Positions 23,142 to 35,344 of a stretch of 64,000 bases of DNA are shown piece by piece. The notes below the pieces were generated by a model. It made no database searches. It saw nothing but the letters and a program-made list of their open reading frames with translations, and had not been told where the DNA came from. The position numbers and the translations under genes are program-made. Within the stretch, counting starts at the first letter, position 1; every line of letters starts with the position of its first letter. This DNA is from Dimorphilus gyrociliatus (taxonomy: Eukaryota; Annelida; Polychaeta; Dinophilidae): the NCBI GenBank assembly GCA_904063045.1, contig CAJFCJ010000009.1:1158942-1222941 (forward strand), read 5' to 3'.

Positions 23142-23527
23142 TAACATTTCTGCCTATAATTTCAAATAATCTTGAAATTTAATTTTTATGAAGTTTCGTT
23201 TTATTGTAGTTGTTTCAAATTTTTGCTCTTTAAAATATAAATAAACTTGTATATCTAGAAAAACTGTTCATATTTGGGTAATTCTGATAACCTTCTTCAA
23301 TATTTTAAAGAATGCACTTTACATGACAGAAATATCTTATTTTCGACAAAGCATTTTCTCTTAAAAAAAGAGAACTTTTTCATGAATGCAGCAAATTCAC
23401 AAACTTATAGATATAAAATCTGTTAGGCATCTATATATTAACGACTTAATTTGTAAATATTAACAGTCACATTTATTTATATATACTGTATATATCTTTA
23501 AAGAAAATGGTAAGCAACACAAAAGAA
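23142..23527. other. Convergent 3' flanks
   Basis: AT-rich spacer between the H3-fold gene and MOCS3, which converge. AATAAA-like signals occur around 23240. No gene seen. Confidence 0.5.
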
Positions 23528-25604
23528 TTAGTATAGGGGAAGAGATTGATCAACACTTTTCTGCCAAGCGTACAATCCTCCTCTGATATCTTGGAAGCAG
23601 ATTCCCAACGACGTTAACTTTTCCTGAAAGAATTTGACGGCGATTTGGGAATCATTGCCTTTTCGACAAACCACAAAAACTGTATAAAAAAGCTTAGATT
23701 TATATCTTGGTTATACTGTATATCAGCTAAAAGTAATACCTTTATTGATATTATTGTCTTTTATTGTGTTCTCGATGCATTTTAGTTGGTCTTCCTTTTC
23801 TATACTTCCGATGGGAATATCTTGATAAGAAAGATAGAATATTTTATATAAGGGTCAAATATACATTAATTATATCATAATTACTTAAACATTCTCCTAA
23901 ATCGCATATCTCCAATTCAACTGGCGACCTTACATCAATTAATAAATGTTTTTCTTTACTCTTCAATATCTCTGAAAACTCCTGTACAGAGACTAAGTTT
24001 AAGATTATTGTGCAAAAAATGATAATGAAACCTTACTTTTGCTGAAATTCTTTGACTTTGTTCCAAAATAGTCAAATTTTTGCCCTGAAGTGTATAAAAA
24101 GTTTTATTTATAAAGTAATAATAAAAATATGATTATTAAAATCTTTTTAACCTTATCATCTGCTTTTGCCCCACAAAATTGCTCATAGTCAATTAACTCT
24201 TTTATCGAAGGATCATCCCCACAAACAGCGCAATTTTTTTGCCTTGGTCTCAAGCCAATATTTCTAAAAGACCCTGCGAGACCATCAAAAAGAAGCAGTC
24301 TCTGCTTAAAGGTATCTGTAATATATTACGATATAGTATACTATACAATCATTTCAATTCCAGATAGAATTTACCAGGTAACCCAATAGCAATTTTTATT
24401 ACTTCTAATGCTTGTAATGAACCAATTATTCCAGGCACTTTTGGGAGTAAAATAAATTGCTTTATTATATAGTTGTTAAATAGGAAGTACTTTGAATATT
24501 TTTATGAGATTTACCTACTCCCAAGACTCCTCCGTCTGAGCAATTGGTCACCGTCTCCGGTGGTGGAGGTTTAGGGAAGAGACATCTAAAGCATGGTCCA
24601 TTTTGGTAATTATACACAGTTAACTGCAATATTAGAGTATATTTTTATGAAAGCAATTATAGAGTGAATATAAATAACCTGGCCTTCAAATTTTAAAGCA
24701 CTTCCAGAGACTAGAGGCTTCTGACATAAAACAGCAGCGTCATTCAATAAATATCTTGTTGCTACATTATCAGTAGCATCTACAATTATATCATATTGAT
24801 TTATCAATTCTAGGGCATTTTTACTGCTTAAAACCGTATGATACGGAATACATTTAACTGACGAGTTCAAGCTGTTAAAAACATCGTAAGATTAATAGGC
24901 TATCTGTTTAAATTTAAAAATAGTTATTTTACTTAGAACACGATGCAGCTACAGAGGCAGATTTCTTTAGACCGGTTCTCGATTCAGTATGTAAAATTTG
25001 ACGGTGTAGATTACTTAATTCAATTTCATCATAGTCAACAACACCAATAGTTCCTTTAGAAAATTTGAAATTATCACTTTAGATTTACATACATATATTA
25101 CTCTTTACCAATTCCTGCAGCAGCTAAATAAATTGCTGAAGGACATCCTAAACCCCCTGCTCCAACGATTAGTACACTTGTGTTTGAAAGTCGAAGTTGA
25201 CCTGATATAATACAATAACTGAGTCATCTGACAATACATAAATAAAACAATTATTGGCAAAGAAATATAAAAACACATGGAAACTTTATCACTATTAAAC
25301 CTAAAATTATTACCTTTTACCCCAATCTCTGGTAGAATTAATTGCCTGCTATATCTTAATATGTTTTCATTGTTTAGATTGCTTATTGCCTCCTTGTTTA
25401 GCGAATAATCTAGAGACTGAACTTTGGGTAATTTTTCCTAGCGATAATAGGATAAAAGTTAGAATTTTTTGTTATATCTATCTATTTCCTTACGTCTCCA
25501 TTAAGAGAGTTATTCAATTGATTTATAAGGTCATTTTTATCCTTTAGTTCTTTTTTGAGCTTTTCAATCTCATTTATATAGCTTAATTTTTCATGAGAAT
25601 TCAT
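23528..25604 (-). CDS. MOCS3: MOCS3/UBA4 adenylyltransferase-sulfurtransferase
   Basis: This E1-like enzyme activates URM1 and MOCS2A and then sulfurates them, for tRNA thiolation and molybdopterin synthesis. About ten short exons. N-terminal [20 protein letters not shown] is a coiled coil. The E1 domain follows: [16 protein letters not shown], the nucleotide loop [51 protein letters not shown], and a zinc pair CFRC with [13 protein letters not shown] around the adenylation-domain cysteine. The second zinc pair is CAVC in the stretch reading [14 protein letters not shown]. The C-terminal rhodanese domain has [20 protein letters not shown] and active-site loop [10 protein letters not shown] with the persulfide cysteine present. 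The protein ends [17 protein letters not shown]. All catalytic landmarks are intact, so it should be active. Confidence 0.93.
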
Positions 25605-26317
25605 ATTTTCATTAAAAAAAGACTATGCAAAGCGAAAATTGTTCGCTCAAGAATACATATTCAATATGTTCATCGTCTTTATATTTCTCATGATATAGGC
25701 TTTATTGAACCACGTTGTCTTACCTACTTTCCGTTAATAAGGTCTTAGAATATAGGTTACTCTAAAATATGGTCGATATTAATATGAATGTTGCATAAAG
25801 TATAGAGAAGTAACTTTAGAAATAAATAAGCTTTTCCTATTGTTTCGTGGACGTCGTTTCAAAAACTTTAAAATATAAAAATTAATATAGCAGCCCAAAT
25901 AGAGCCAGTAAAATCTATCGAGATTCTCTAAAAGGATAACATGGTTCAGTATTCTGATAAGAACATGAACCCACATTAGTTTGCAGTAAATGGAATGATT
26001 ACAATTTTTTTAATTATTATCTCGTGCGGGTTAAACAATTATCAAAGATTTAGATATCAAACCATCATCAATATTAATAAATTATAATTTTATCAATTTT
26101 ATTCGTAAAATAGAAAATATCAAGTAAAGTCACACAAAAAGATAACGTCAAAAATTCTAAAAAAAAAAAAACTATATTCTTCTCAATATGAAAGTGTTCT
26201 GTCGGGCTATAAGCAATAATTACTCAAATACTTCAAAGGCAATCAGTAATATTCTTTCATTATCTCTGTTTTGGAGGTTATTTTTTGATAGATTTAATCT
26301 GAAAGCTAGGTATTCTG
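25605..26317. other. Intergenic, featureless
   Basis: Upstream of MOCS3 and downstream of TMLHE, both on the minus strand. AT-rich; a poly(A) run lies at about 26159-26170. A 65-residue open frame at 25779-25976 has no recognisable content. I see nothing else. Confidence 0.5.
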
Positions 26318-27534
26318 TCACGTAGACGCGATTCTTTTAGCCAAATTGATCCAATCGTCCCTTAGATAGTAACAACCTGACATTATTCTTTTTCCAGTGA
26401 AAGAGTTTCTACCGTGTAAAACTCTCCAGTTGTCTATCAATATGGTAGTTCCTGGACGTAATTTTATTTCAAAAATTGAACTTTCGTCTTCCATTATCTT
26501 TGATAGACACTTCAATGCCTTGTACCATGTTCCAATATCTTTGTCCGGTATATTGAGAATTGTAGATCGATCGTAGTGGTTGTATCTTACACCTTCTAGT
26601 TGGCCGTAGCAGTCTGTTGACAGGATGGAATGTTCAGCGTATAATTCATTGCCATGATCGCCGGTATAGACGTGCGGTACTCTATACTTGAGAAGAATAT
26701 CAAAATAGTCCGGATTCTGCTTACGCAGCTCTTCAGCAGCTCTAAATCCATCTGCTAAGAGTGTCTCACCACCCTCTCCTTCGTGATGGAGGCAATGAAA
26801 AATTTGAATGCCCATCGGGTTAACATAATAACTAGTGTCGGTATGAACTCCCAACTTCAGACTTGTATAAGCTGTATCAGCCCTATGTTGGTCTGACGTA
26901 AAGGTCCAAAAGCCACCAAAAATTGTATTCTGAATAGGAACAATTGACTCGCAAAGTTTTTCAGTATCTATCAAAAAAAAAATAATGAATAAGTTCAATT
27001 TTAAACAAATCCACAGTTATAAAAACCTTCAGGAGTTGTGGGTACATTTTCCACTATTCCTAATCCATGGATTGATAAGGAATTCATTAAATTAGTTACG
27101 TCACCAGATATAATTTGATCATAGGTGCTACTGCCCAATTTATCTTTGGACATTGATGAGTCATCCCACAGTTGCTTTTCTGGTAATGTTTTAGGATAGG
27201 TCTTCTTGAATAAAGTATCCGTATCGTAGGAAGACTTATGTCCATCTCCCCAAGTAATATTTAGTTGTGTACCGTTTATATCCGCTTGAATTGCTCGTAT
27301 CTTGGACGGAATGATGGGAGGTATAATAATTTTTTGTTTCGTGTTATTGTTGAAACATTTGGGACAGTGGCAATTATCTCTAAGCCAAATATTATTAACC
27401 TCCTTTATTTTACCTTTGTATCTTAAATGAACAGATGAACTTGTAAAATCGACGATTCGTGTTGCAAACTTCCTGTATAGTAACACGTCTGGAGAAAAAT
27501 TTTTCAGGAGCTGTAGAGACTTAAAGAGAGCCAT
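26318..27534 (-). CDS. TMLHE: Trimethyllysine dioxygenase, mitochondrial
   Basis: TMLHE hydroxylates N6-trimethyllysine, the first step of carnitine synthesis, using Fe(II) and 2-oxoglutarate in the mitochondrial matrix. Two exons, 27534-27027 and 26967-26318, joined in phase 1, give 385 residues. The N-terminus (MALFKSLQLLKNF..RKFATR) looks like a mitochondrial presequence. A zinc-binding N-terminal domain reads IWLRDNCHCPKC. The dioxygenase core reads FWTFTSDQHRADTAYTSL and then HTDTSYY, whose His and Asp are iron ligands, then FHCLHHEGEGGETLLADGF and NWRVLHGR with the distal iron His. The TSD..R.DTAY and FHCL.HEG signatures fit TMLHE better than gamma-butyrobetaine dioxygenase. It is divergent from the DAZAP1-like gene across about 1 kb. 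Confidence 0.92.
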
Positions 27535-28543
27535 ACTTTGTATAATCTTGCTTTATTTTCTCTCGTACTCTTTATATGACCGCTATAGGTCAAATTCCAA
27601 AATTCAATGTATTATTTCAATAGCAAAGACACAGATGCATGAATTAGACTGTTAGGCCTATCTTTCAGAAGTATTTTTTTTGAAATTAGACAAATGTTAC
27701 GGTTAAACTATTTCCGATTTTATTATTATAAAATTATCCCAAAGAGAAAGATGAATGTCGAATAAATCTTGAATATATATTCATAAATCAGCCTTGTCAT
27801 CATTACTTGATATTTTGTCGTTTATGCAGGCGAAAGACATTACTTTTCACTTTCTTATATAGCTACAATAGTATATCATTTTTTTCGAAAAAGAAAACTA
27901 AGGTACTACTTGACATATTAATAAATTCTCTAATGATTATTATCTTATCGTTAAGTCTATGGTATTATCTTTACTTTCCCTTTAATCCTTCACAGTAGAG
28001 CTGATTATTTAAATATAATACATTGTAGAAGTGGCTGTTAATCAACTTAATTTTAGCCTATTGGTAAAAAAAAAAAGGAAATATACAATTGAAAATTCTT
28101 TGACCTCAAGTAATAAATCTTACTTTCGCTTTGTGTCCTTGTTTAAAGTGTGTTGTTTTTTTTATTCGACAATTATCAAAAGAAAGGATATTAGATAATT
28201 TACATATATGATACATCTATATACTTCTTCCTATTAAATCATATTTCAAGTTGTACGTTCTCAAAGAAATATTTACAATCCTTTATTGTTTTTTTTTTAA
28301 TAAAAAATAAAGCTGTTATATTTGTAACTATTCACGCTTTTAAGGTTCTATAAATAGCTTTTAGAAGCTATGGGGGGGGGGGAAGAAAGAATTAAAGTTT
28401 CTTTAGCTACATAACGCTTTTTTAAACAATGTTCTTTCAATCGATTGTTATTAGGAAATACGTAACGTCATTTAAGAATGATACTGATTATTTTCATTAA
28501 AGAATATCATTACGTTCTATTACTGTTTAAAAACTTTCAAAAC
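27535..28543. other. 1-kb divergent intergenic region with a G11 tract
   Basis: AT-rich spacer between TMLHE (-) and the DAZAP1-like gene (+). It contains an eleven-G run at 28372-28382 and ACGTAACGTCA near 28459 (CRE-like). A 63-residue frame at 27807-27998 is hydrophobic low complexity. I see no gene. Confidence 0.5.
28372..28382 (+). repeat. Poly(G) tract of 11
   Basis: Eleven consecutive G in an otherwise AT-rich region, about 160 bases upstream of the DAZAP1-like ATG. Confidence 0.9.
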
Positions 28544-30328
28544 ATGTCCACTGATGATCAAAATGGGGTTTATGGGGATGAAAAAGGGTAAGACGGATTA
28601 AATCTAATCGGAATTATTTTAAGGTATGATTTAATCATATAGGAAGCTTTTCATTGGCGGATTAAGTTGGGAAACTTCGACAGAAAATTTAGAATCATAT
28701 TTTTCAAATTACGGAAAGCTCATCGACTGCGTTGTCATGAAAAGTTCTTCAACAGGTAGATCTAGAGGATTTGGATTCGTAAAGTATGAAAAAATTACTG
28801 ACGCCGAACGTGTGGTTAACGAAGGTCCGCATCGAATAGATGAAAGGGATGTTGATGTTAAATTATGTAATCCCCGTCATCTTAATAAGGGAAGTAAGGC
28901 TGAAATTCAAAAGAATAGAAAAATATTTGTTGGAGGATTACCAGTTAGTTGTACTGAATCAAAGCTAAGAGCGATTTTTGAACAATTTGGCCGTGTCGAA
29001 GAAGCTTGTATTATGTATGATCAGCTCAAATCTAAAAGTAGAGGTAAAAAACATCTACACGTATAAATAATAATAATAACTGCTTAAGTCTTACTCAATG
29101 TTTTATAAATAGTTTAAAAAATTCTTTTGTTCTAAAAAAGCTAAAAAAAAAAACTTTTCGTGAAAACTGGTATGTTTAGAGACTTTTGGGCGCCAACTAA
29201 AATTTCAACTGTTTTCTTTTCTTTTTAGCTAGGCTTATTAGTTATTAAATAATCTTAATATATACATATATAAATAAAGTATAAAGTCTAAGATTTAAAA
29301 TAAGATTTAGTATTTCGATTGAGTAAAGCTATTTTTCAGGTTTTGGATTCATTGTTTTTGCTCAGGAAGCTGCTGTCGATCGAGTTTGTAGTCTTCATTA
29401 CATCACTCTAGATGGAAAGCAGGTGTGGTTAAGATCTTTCAAACTTTTCTCTTTATAACTTCTCTTTTTTCCCATGTTTTAAATAAAAGTAAACTAAGTA
29501 GACGAAAACTGTTTTGATAAAGTCTAGATCAATTGTACTTAGATGATTAAGGATAAATTATAAGTTAAAAATCTTTATATGAAATGACAAACCATTGAAA
29601 TATAATAAATTATTTAATACTATATTTATTTCGTGTACCATATTCAATCGTACATTGTTTTACATTCAATTAATTATTCCATCTTAAAGGTTGAATGTAA
29701 GAGAGCTCAACCAAGAGAGGAGATTGAGAAAGAGACGAAGAAGGAATCATTTGAAGGTCAATTTGAAGAAGATGTATTCAAAGCGGCAGCTGCTGTTGCA
29801 ACTGCTGTAGCTACTGGAAAAATTTCAAATACTCAAGATTATATTGAATCATTTTCACAACAAATTGAAAGTACGGCCTGCCACCAACCAGTATATCAAG
29901 CAGTCTTTCCCATTCCAACTCCACGGCAGTATCTACCAGTTTTACCACCTCTTCGACCAGAGATTGATAGAAATATTGTACAAGCGCAACTATCCGCTCT
30001 CCAACAATTAGCATCTTCAGATTCAAAGACTGGAGAGGATAGAAAGATATTAGAGAAAACTTTGATGCCTGTTTCAAGAAAGAGTGATTGCAAAAATTAC
30101 AACATTCAAACAGCAGCTCAGGCAGCAATTCAAATGGCTGCTCAAACATCTCCTAAAGTTGCTAATCCAACTCCTTTCATACCACTTAATTCTTATGGAA
30201 GTGAGATAAATCAGGTAAAGGGGTCCTATGGCGCTATACGTCCCTACACCAGGCATATTGTGTTTGCTCCATATCCATATGTTCGCGCAGCCTTCCTACC
30301 TAGTCCAGGAAACTTTCCAAGAACATGA
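28544..30328 (+). CDS. DAZAP1: DAZAP1-like RNA-binding protein, two RRMs
   Basis: DAZAP1 binds mRNA and promotes splicing and translation, notably in germ cells. Four exons in phase: 28544-28587, 28643-29043, 29340-29422 and 29690-30328, giving 388 residues. RRM1 has RNP2 KLFIGGLSW and RNP1 RGFGFVKY. RRM2 has RNP2 KIFVGGLP and RNP1 RGFGFIVF, split by an intron. Order, linker and the post-RRM2 sequence VECKRAQPRE (VEVKRAEPRD in human DAZAP1) separate it from Musashi and hnRNP A. The C-terminal 200 residues are not the Pro/Gly-rich DAZAP1 tail: they are Ala/Gln-rich (AAAAVATAVATG, QTAAQAAIQMAAQ) and end in an aromatic/Arg segment (RPYTRHIVFAPYPYVRAAF). So the RRM half identifies the family and the tail has diverged. 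Confidence 0.85.
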
Positions 30329-30723
30329 GACGATAGTATAAGATATATTTATTTTATGTGGCACAGTTTTACCTATTTTTTTACATTTTTCGTTGTATGA
30401 TAGACATTTCCTTTTAGTTAAGTTTTGTTTTTTACAATTTTATTTATTGATAGGTATGCGTGTCGTTTATACTGATTCTAATTAACATATTACAAAGCTG
30501 AAAACTAAATTTCTTACTAATCGGACAATTAGTTCTATAAATAATCATACTAATGGCAAATATAATTGAAGGTGGTGTCAAAGTGATGAGACAATCAAAC
30601 TAAACTTTTATTTCAAATTTTTATTCAAATAAATGCTTCATTTAGTATACAATAGCCTGCTAAAATATCACATATAACATTCGAACGGTATTTTTTAACG
30701 GAGAAATAATAAATAAACTCGAC
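30329..30723. other. Convergent 3' flanks
   Basis: AT-rich 3' UTRs of the DAZAP1-like gene (+) and SPOUT1 (-). Nothing else visible. Confidence 0.5.
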
Positions 30724-32277
30724 TTAATCATTCGAGTTTTCTGTTAACTTAAGTTTACTCATTGCTAATTTAGGACGAATTGCGCTAAGGGCGATTAAGA
30801 GAGCCTCCTGAATAGAAAAAAGAGTTTTTACTTAAAATTATGCATAAATATTTATATATTTAAACTGATTTGAGAAAAAAATTACCTCAGTTCGTATCGT
30901 CCTTGATCCTTGATAAGGACAAACATTTACATAATATTCAAAAAGTTCTCTAGGATCTCCTACTGTTAACTTTTCGTCAGATTCAAGACTTGCCTCAAGT
31001 CCTTTTAGTCCACCGAAAACGATAAGAGCATGTCTAATTTTGAAAGAGATATTATTAAATTCTTAAGCAAATTGGCTAAAATAAAACAAACTTAAAATTT
31101 TCTTCTGGTTCAAAACGATCAATACTATCTCCTTTATCTGATGTTCCAATTACTAAGTCGTAACCGCCCTTATATGGGGATTTAATAAGAACGGATGAAA
31201 GATTTGGAGCAAGCCTAACTGAATAGCCCCAGTATAAATTACCTAATTCTCTTGGTTCATCAGGAGAAACGACAACACCTGTTTTTATTTTTAAAGATCA
31301 TATGAATAGGCAGGCTATTAGACATTTTGTAATACCTCTTGGCTTCTTATTATCCATCGTTGTTTTATCTAATCGAACAGTTACGCGGAATCCTGGATCT
31401 AGCTGTTTGTCAATTCTTACTAATTTCTCTAATCCGACGTCAACTAGAGAGCCTTTATCTTCTTTAACTTTCATTTTAGTAACTACTCCTTCTCTATAAG
31501 TAGCGTCATCTTCACTTCTATAATGATGAACTGAATCTAAAGGATTTAGAAGACCAGCATATTTTAAATCTTCATGAACAGGAAAGAAATTTTTTCGTAG
31601 ATATTGCGGACATTCAAGATATTGAAGAATTCTTGCTAATTGAATGTTACAGTTGGATGTTTTTGTGCTTTTCCCAATGCCTTCAAAAGTTCCTTCAGTG
31701 GTCAAAGCAGCTTTACCAACTTCATCAAATATTATAATTTCATTTACATTAAATATAGCGGCCGAACGGGCAATCTGACCGGCTAAATAGGTTCTTAATT
31801 CAGGTGATTGAGCATTATCTAGTATAGAACCAGGCAAAGCTATGCTGACTGTATAACAATTCTCTGTTAGGAATAAAATTGAATTTTTATACTTTTATAG
31901 ATAATTCTATTTGTTTATACCTTTTTTTTTTAGTTTACTTTCTTCTTCCAATTTATTTATCTGCTCTGTTTCTTCACGTTTCTTTCTCTTTTCTAAGCGT
32001 TTTATTAGTTTTTCTTCTTTCCATTTCCTTTTACGTTCCTTTGCTAATAAATCATCAAGATTGGTTGTTGTCTGATAGCTATTGAGTTATATTAAGAATT
32101 TACCTTCTTTTCTTATTTTTTTCAAATCAGGTTTCGATTCCTATGAAAAAGTTTGTGCGGTTATATTAAAATATTGCATTATCGCTCATTTATTTTTTAA
32201 ATGTCGTTCAAGAAAATTTTTCTTACAACTATATAAATATTTTTAAACGTATTAAAACTCACATTATTTGACGACAT
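30724..32277 (-). CDS. SPOUT1: SPOUT1 (C9orf114/CENP-32) SPOUT-domain RNA methyltransferase
   Basis: SPOUT1 carries a SPOUT methyltransferase fold; in vertebrates it associates with kinetochores and spindle poles and modifies rRNA or pre-miRNA. Exons: MSSNN at 32277, about 32142-32106, 32072-31931 and 31841-31300, then exons from about 31280 to 30724. After a Lys/Glu-rich helix (KRKWKEEKLIKRLEKRKKR) comes the conserved core: SIALPGSILDNAQSPELR, TYLAGQIARSAAIFNVNEI, LARILQYLECPQYLRKNFF and YAGLLNPLDSVHHYRSED. The C-terminus EALLIALSAIRPKL matches the family end. Identity with the vertebrate core is very high, so the family call is secure; the internal 3' exons were read only in part. Confidence 0.92.
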
Positions 32278-32715
32278 TCTTAAATTATATAATTGGGAAC
32301 TTTAACAATTGAATATATTTAGTTTTTGATAAAGCTATGAAGACAGTCACGTTTTTTTTGAGCGTTTACGCCATCTATGTTTTGTAAGGAAGAAGCACTC
32401 TTGAGCAGTAGGCCTACCAAAAAGATAAATTACATCGACATAAGTACTGTGTGTCTTAAAACAAGATTATAAGCTGATATAGAAACCAAAATCTATAAGC
32501 TTCGATTAATTTTTTTATTTATAATAACGCAGTCAAGTCGTTTATTATCTAACTTAAAATTACAATCACATTCGCCTAAGCGTTAAGTAATATATACAGA
32601 AAGTCATATGCTACGTAAAGACGATTAAATCCAATTGCGACAATTTGTCGACATACAACACCAACTGTTGAAATTTTTCGTTTTTTTTTGTTTGTAAACT
32701 ATCCAAAAGTTCTGC
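32278..32715. other. Spacer between AMPK beta 3' end and SPOUT1 start
   Basis: About 440 bases, AT-rich; the SPOUT1 promoter should lie in the part next to 32278. No gene seen. Confidence 0.5.
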
Positions 32716-35344
32716 CTAAATAGGCTTGTATAAAAGTGTCGTTACGTATTTCTTTCTGTATCGATGGGTTGCGCTTAGAACCATTACTCCATCCTGTTTA
32801 TGTTTGAAAAGAGTTATTTTAAAAGTATGTTATCATTAAATACTTATGTGACAATTGTAATCTAACCTTGATTGATAACGCATAAAGGTGATTTAACATA
32901 ACGTGGTTCGGTTCAGGCAACAGAGTTGGCTCACACTAAAAGATAAATAAACAGCAACGTAAACAATATAATTATTGCATATCAGATTTGAAATATAAAT
33001 ATGTTCTGTATAAATTTATAGCATATATTTGTTACTTACATGTACTGGTATTTCCTTATTTAAGATCACCTGTAGTAGGTGAGGGGGTAGTATCGGAGGT
33101 CCACTATGGGAGAAACCATGGGATGAATGTCGGGGGGGAACTTCCTGAGAATAATCACCAGGAGGCGAGCCGGTAACTGATGTTATTTTTAGAGGAATTA
33201 CAAAATAAACATTAGAAGATATTAAATTTTTATATATAGAAAAAAGAAACAAAAGCCAACAGAAGACAGAGAAATACGAAAAAAAAGTACAAACATAATA
33301 AATATAAAAAATGACTCTCTAAAAGCGGCTTGAAAAAATTATGTGCTTGGATTACGTTTTAATAGGCATATAGAGTAAAAAAAAAACACATTCTAAATAT
33401 TTTAAGCTCATAGCATCGTTCTTTTTAGGTTCTTCCTTTTTTATAAACAAAATATAAATAACAAGATAAAAAGTATAAAATTTCTTATTATGAAAACAAA
33501 AAAGAAGGAACGTGCTAAAAAGACTTTAAATATCTAGGGAAAAAAAACAAAATATATATATATATATATATATTAACAATTTCAGAAGTTTTTTTTTGGT
33601 TTTAGGTAAATATTATTCATTCTCTAAAAACAAAGCAATTAGTAAGTCGGGTACCAGAATATACGGGAAGGTGGTTCTTAGCCTCACTGTGTCGCTCTTT
33701 GCCTTTGGATTGTCGGCCATCTACTTCCAATGCATGGAAGACTTCGAAGTCCGAATGTTTGACATTAATCACGTTATTGTTGGTTCCAAAAGGATTTTTC
33801 GTTTTGTCCTACAAAACGATATAGAAAAAACGTGTGACGTTCCAAAGTTAGAAACACAGTCAGAACTAAAAGTTTGGTAATTTAAAATAAAATGTTTAAA
33901 ACAGTCTGGAACAACAAAATGGAGCTACTACACTTTCAAATATTCTCTTAAGCTCTTACAAAAAACTCAATATGTTGCTTTGACCGAAACTGTCTTTCTT
34001 ATTATTTCTACAGTTATTTAAAAAACTTCGATAATAAAAAAGAAATAGATATTTTTTTTTTTTGGATTTTGAAGAAATTAAAGCAACTTTTAATACTTAA
34101 TTGCAGCTGATACTGTTTCTAATGCTCTATTGTTATTAATATAAAACAGTATATAGTAATATAGCTGCGTTCTTTGGTTTCTCTATAATATCTATTAAGT
34201 TTTTATCCGTAACATTTCACCAAAAAAAAAGAATATAGCGATAATAAAGATTAGTGGAATCATAAGCATTAATTGAACAGCTTCTATCAAGCAACAACTA
34301 TTAATAATCGAATTTATTTGGCGTCCTTCTCTACCTTCATCTTTGCTATAATGCCGGCCTGTCCCTCGGTTCTGACCGGAGTTGACACTGTCCGTTGCCA
34401 AAGCTTCAAATACTTCGAAATCTGAAGCTCGAACTGTCACTATATTGTTTTCTGTACCCAAATCACTTTCTGTTTTTTGCTATATGTGCACAATATATAT
34501 ATCTTTAGCTAGACTATGTTAATTGAAAATAACAAAAGGTTTTCTTTTTTATATTCCCTTTCTGAGTCTTATTAAGGGAAAACCTAAATTTCGGAAATAA
34601 TTGAATTACATTAGTAACCTCTTTGGAATCGCATAGCCATTGTCCGTCAACATAAAACTTGTACTGGTGAGTGCCTTCAGGAAGATCTATAATTGCATAA
34701 AAGTCTCCAGTGCTGTTTGGATAAAAGACATATGTGTCAATATTAGTATTGAAGTAACATTCGATCCATGGCGCTAATCTTGAAACTAATAAATATGATT
34801 TCTTATTACCTCTTGACCATAGATATTTTCTTCTTCCAACTATTAAATGAGCCAGAAATGAATACATTTTTTCCTCCGCCTTCCCATTTAAAGACAGTGG
34901 GCAGTTTTTTCTTGTCAATATTCACTGTTGAGCTCAAAGTGCTAGCTCTTACTCTCCTTTTAGGTTCGAAGTCATTCTCTTCAGCAGTCAGGTTCTGTTA
35001 AATAGTATTATTCAATATTTTTTATTCCTTTTATCGTAATAATTTATATAATTAACATGTTTTCTCTGTCTAAAAGCGAAAAAACCGCAATCGGCTTCCA
35101 TTTTGGACAAGTAAAAAAATCTAACCAAATGACATTGGTCTTACGAGTTCTATTCAAATTTTTTTTTTAATCAAAATTTACGCAAAGTAGTGGAGAAAAA
35201 GACGTAAAAATAACGTACTGAATAAGGAGCGAGGTTAGGATGATTTGCTTCACTGTCTACATCTTTCATCCAGTTTTCATCTTCTCTGATAACGCTGTCG
35301 TCTGTCGATTGAGACAGACTTCTTTTACCGCTGTTATTCCCCAT
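32716..35344 (-). CDS. PRKAB1: AMP-activated protein kinase beta subunit, with alternative exon pair
   Basis: This is the scaffold and glycogen-binding subunit of AMPK. Exons: 35344-35219, 34994-34810, 34712-34610, then exon A (34479-34335) or exon B (33808-33655), then 33176-33040, 32935-32867 and 32793-32716. With exon A the protein is 280 residues. It begins MGNNSGKRS, with Gly2 available for myristoylation as in vertebrates. The carbohydrate-binding module is FKWEGGGKNVFISGSFNSW..DLPEGTHQYKFYVDGQW. The C-terminal subunit-binding domain is PPILPPHLLQVILNKE, CEPTLLPEPNHVMLNHLYAL and ending TTLLYKPI. All joins are in phase for either A or B. The donor of exon 3 could instead be at 34619 (also phase 0). 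It is divergent from MTHFD1. Confidence 0.93.
33552..33573. repeat. (AT)n microsatellite
   Basis: Eleven AT units in the intron downstream of AMPK beta exon B. Confidence 0.9.
33655..33808 (-). other. AMPK beta alternative exon B
   Basis: Encodes DKTKNPFGTNNN-VINVKHSDFEVFHALEVDG and a linker. Acceptor TTGTAG; donor GGTACC at 33655 (154 bases) or GTGAGG at 33688 (121 bases). Both donors leave at phase 1 and entry is phase 0, the same as exon A. Confidence 0.7.
34335..34479 (-). other. AMPK beta alternative exon A
   Basis: Encodes QKTESDLGTENN-IVTVRASDFEVFEALATDS and a hydrophilic linker. Acceptor TATAG, donor GTAGAG; enters at phase 0, leaves at phase 1 (145 bases). It aligns without gaps to exon B, about 16 of 31 positions identical by eye. 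Confidence 0.75.

Noticed and set aside
29811-30149. 112-residue minus-strand frame over the DAZAP1-like last exon
   Set aside because: Antisense shadow of the Ala/Gln-rich coding exon.
33596-33880. 94-residue plus-strand open frame
   Set aside because: It lies antisense to AMPK beta exon B; the minus strand carries the conserved SDFEVF segment with splice sites, so the plus frame is a shadow.
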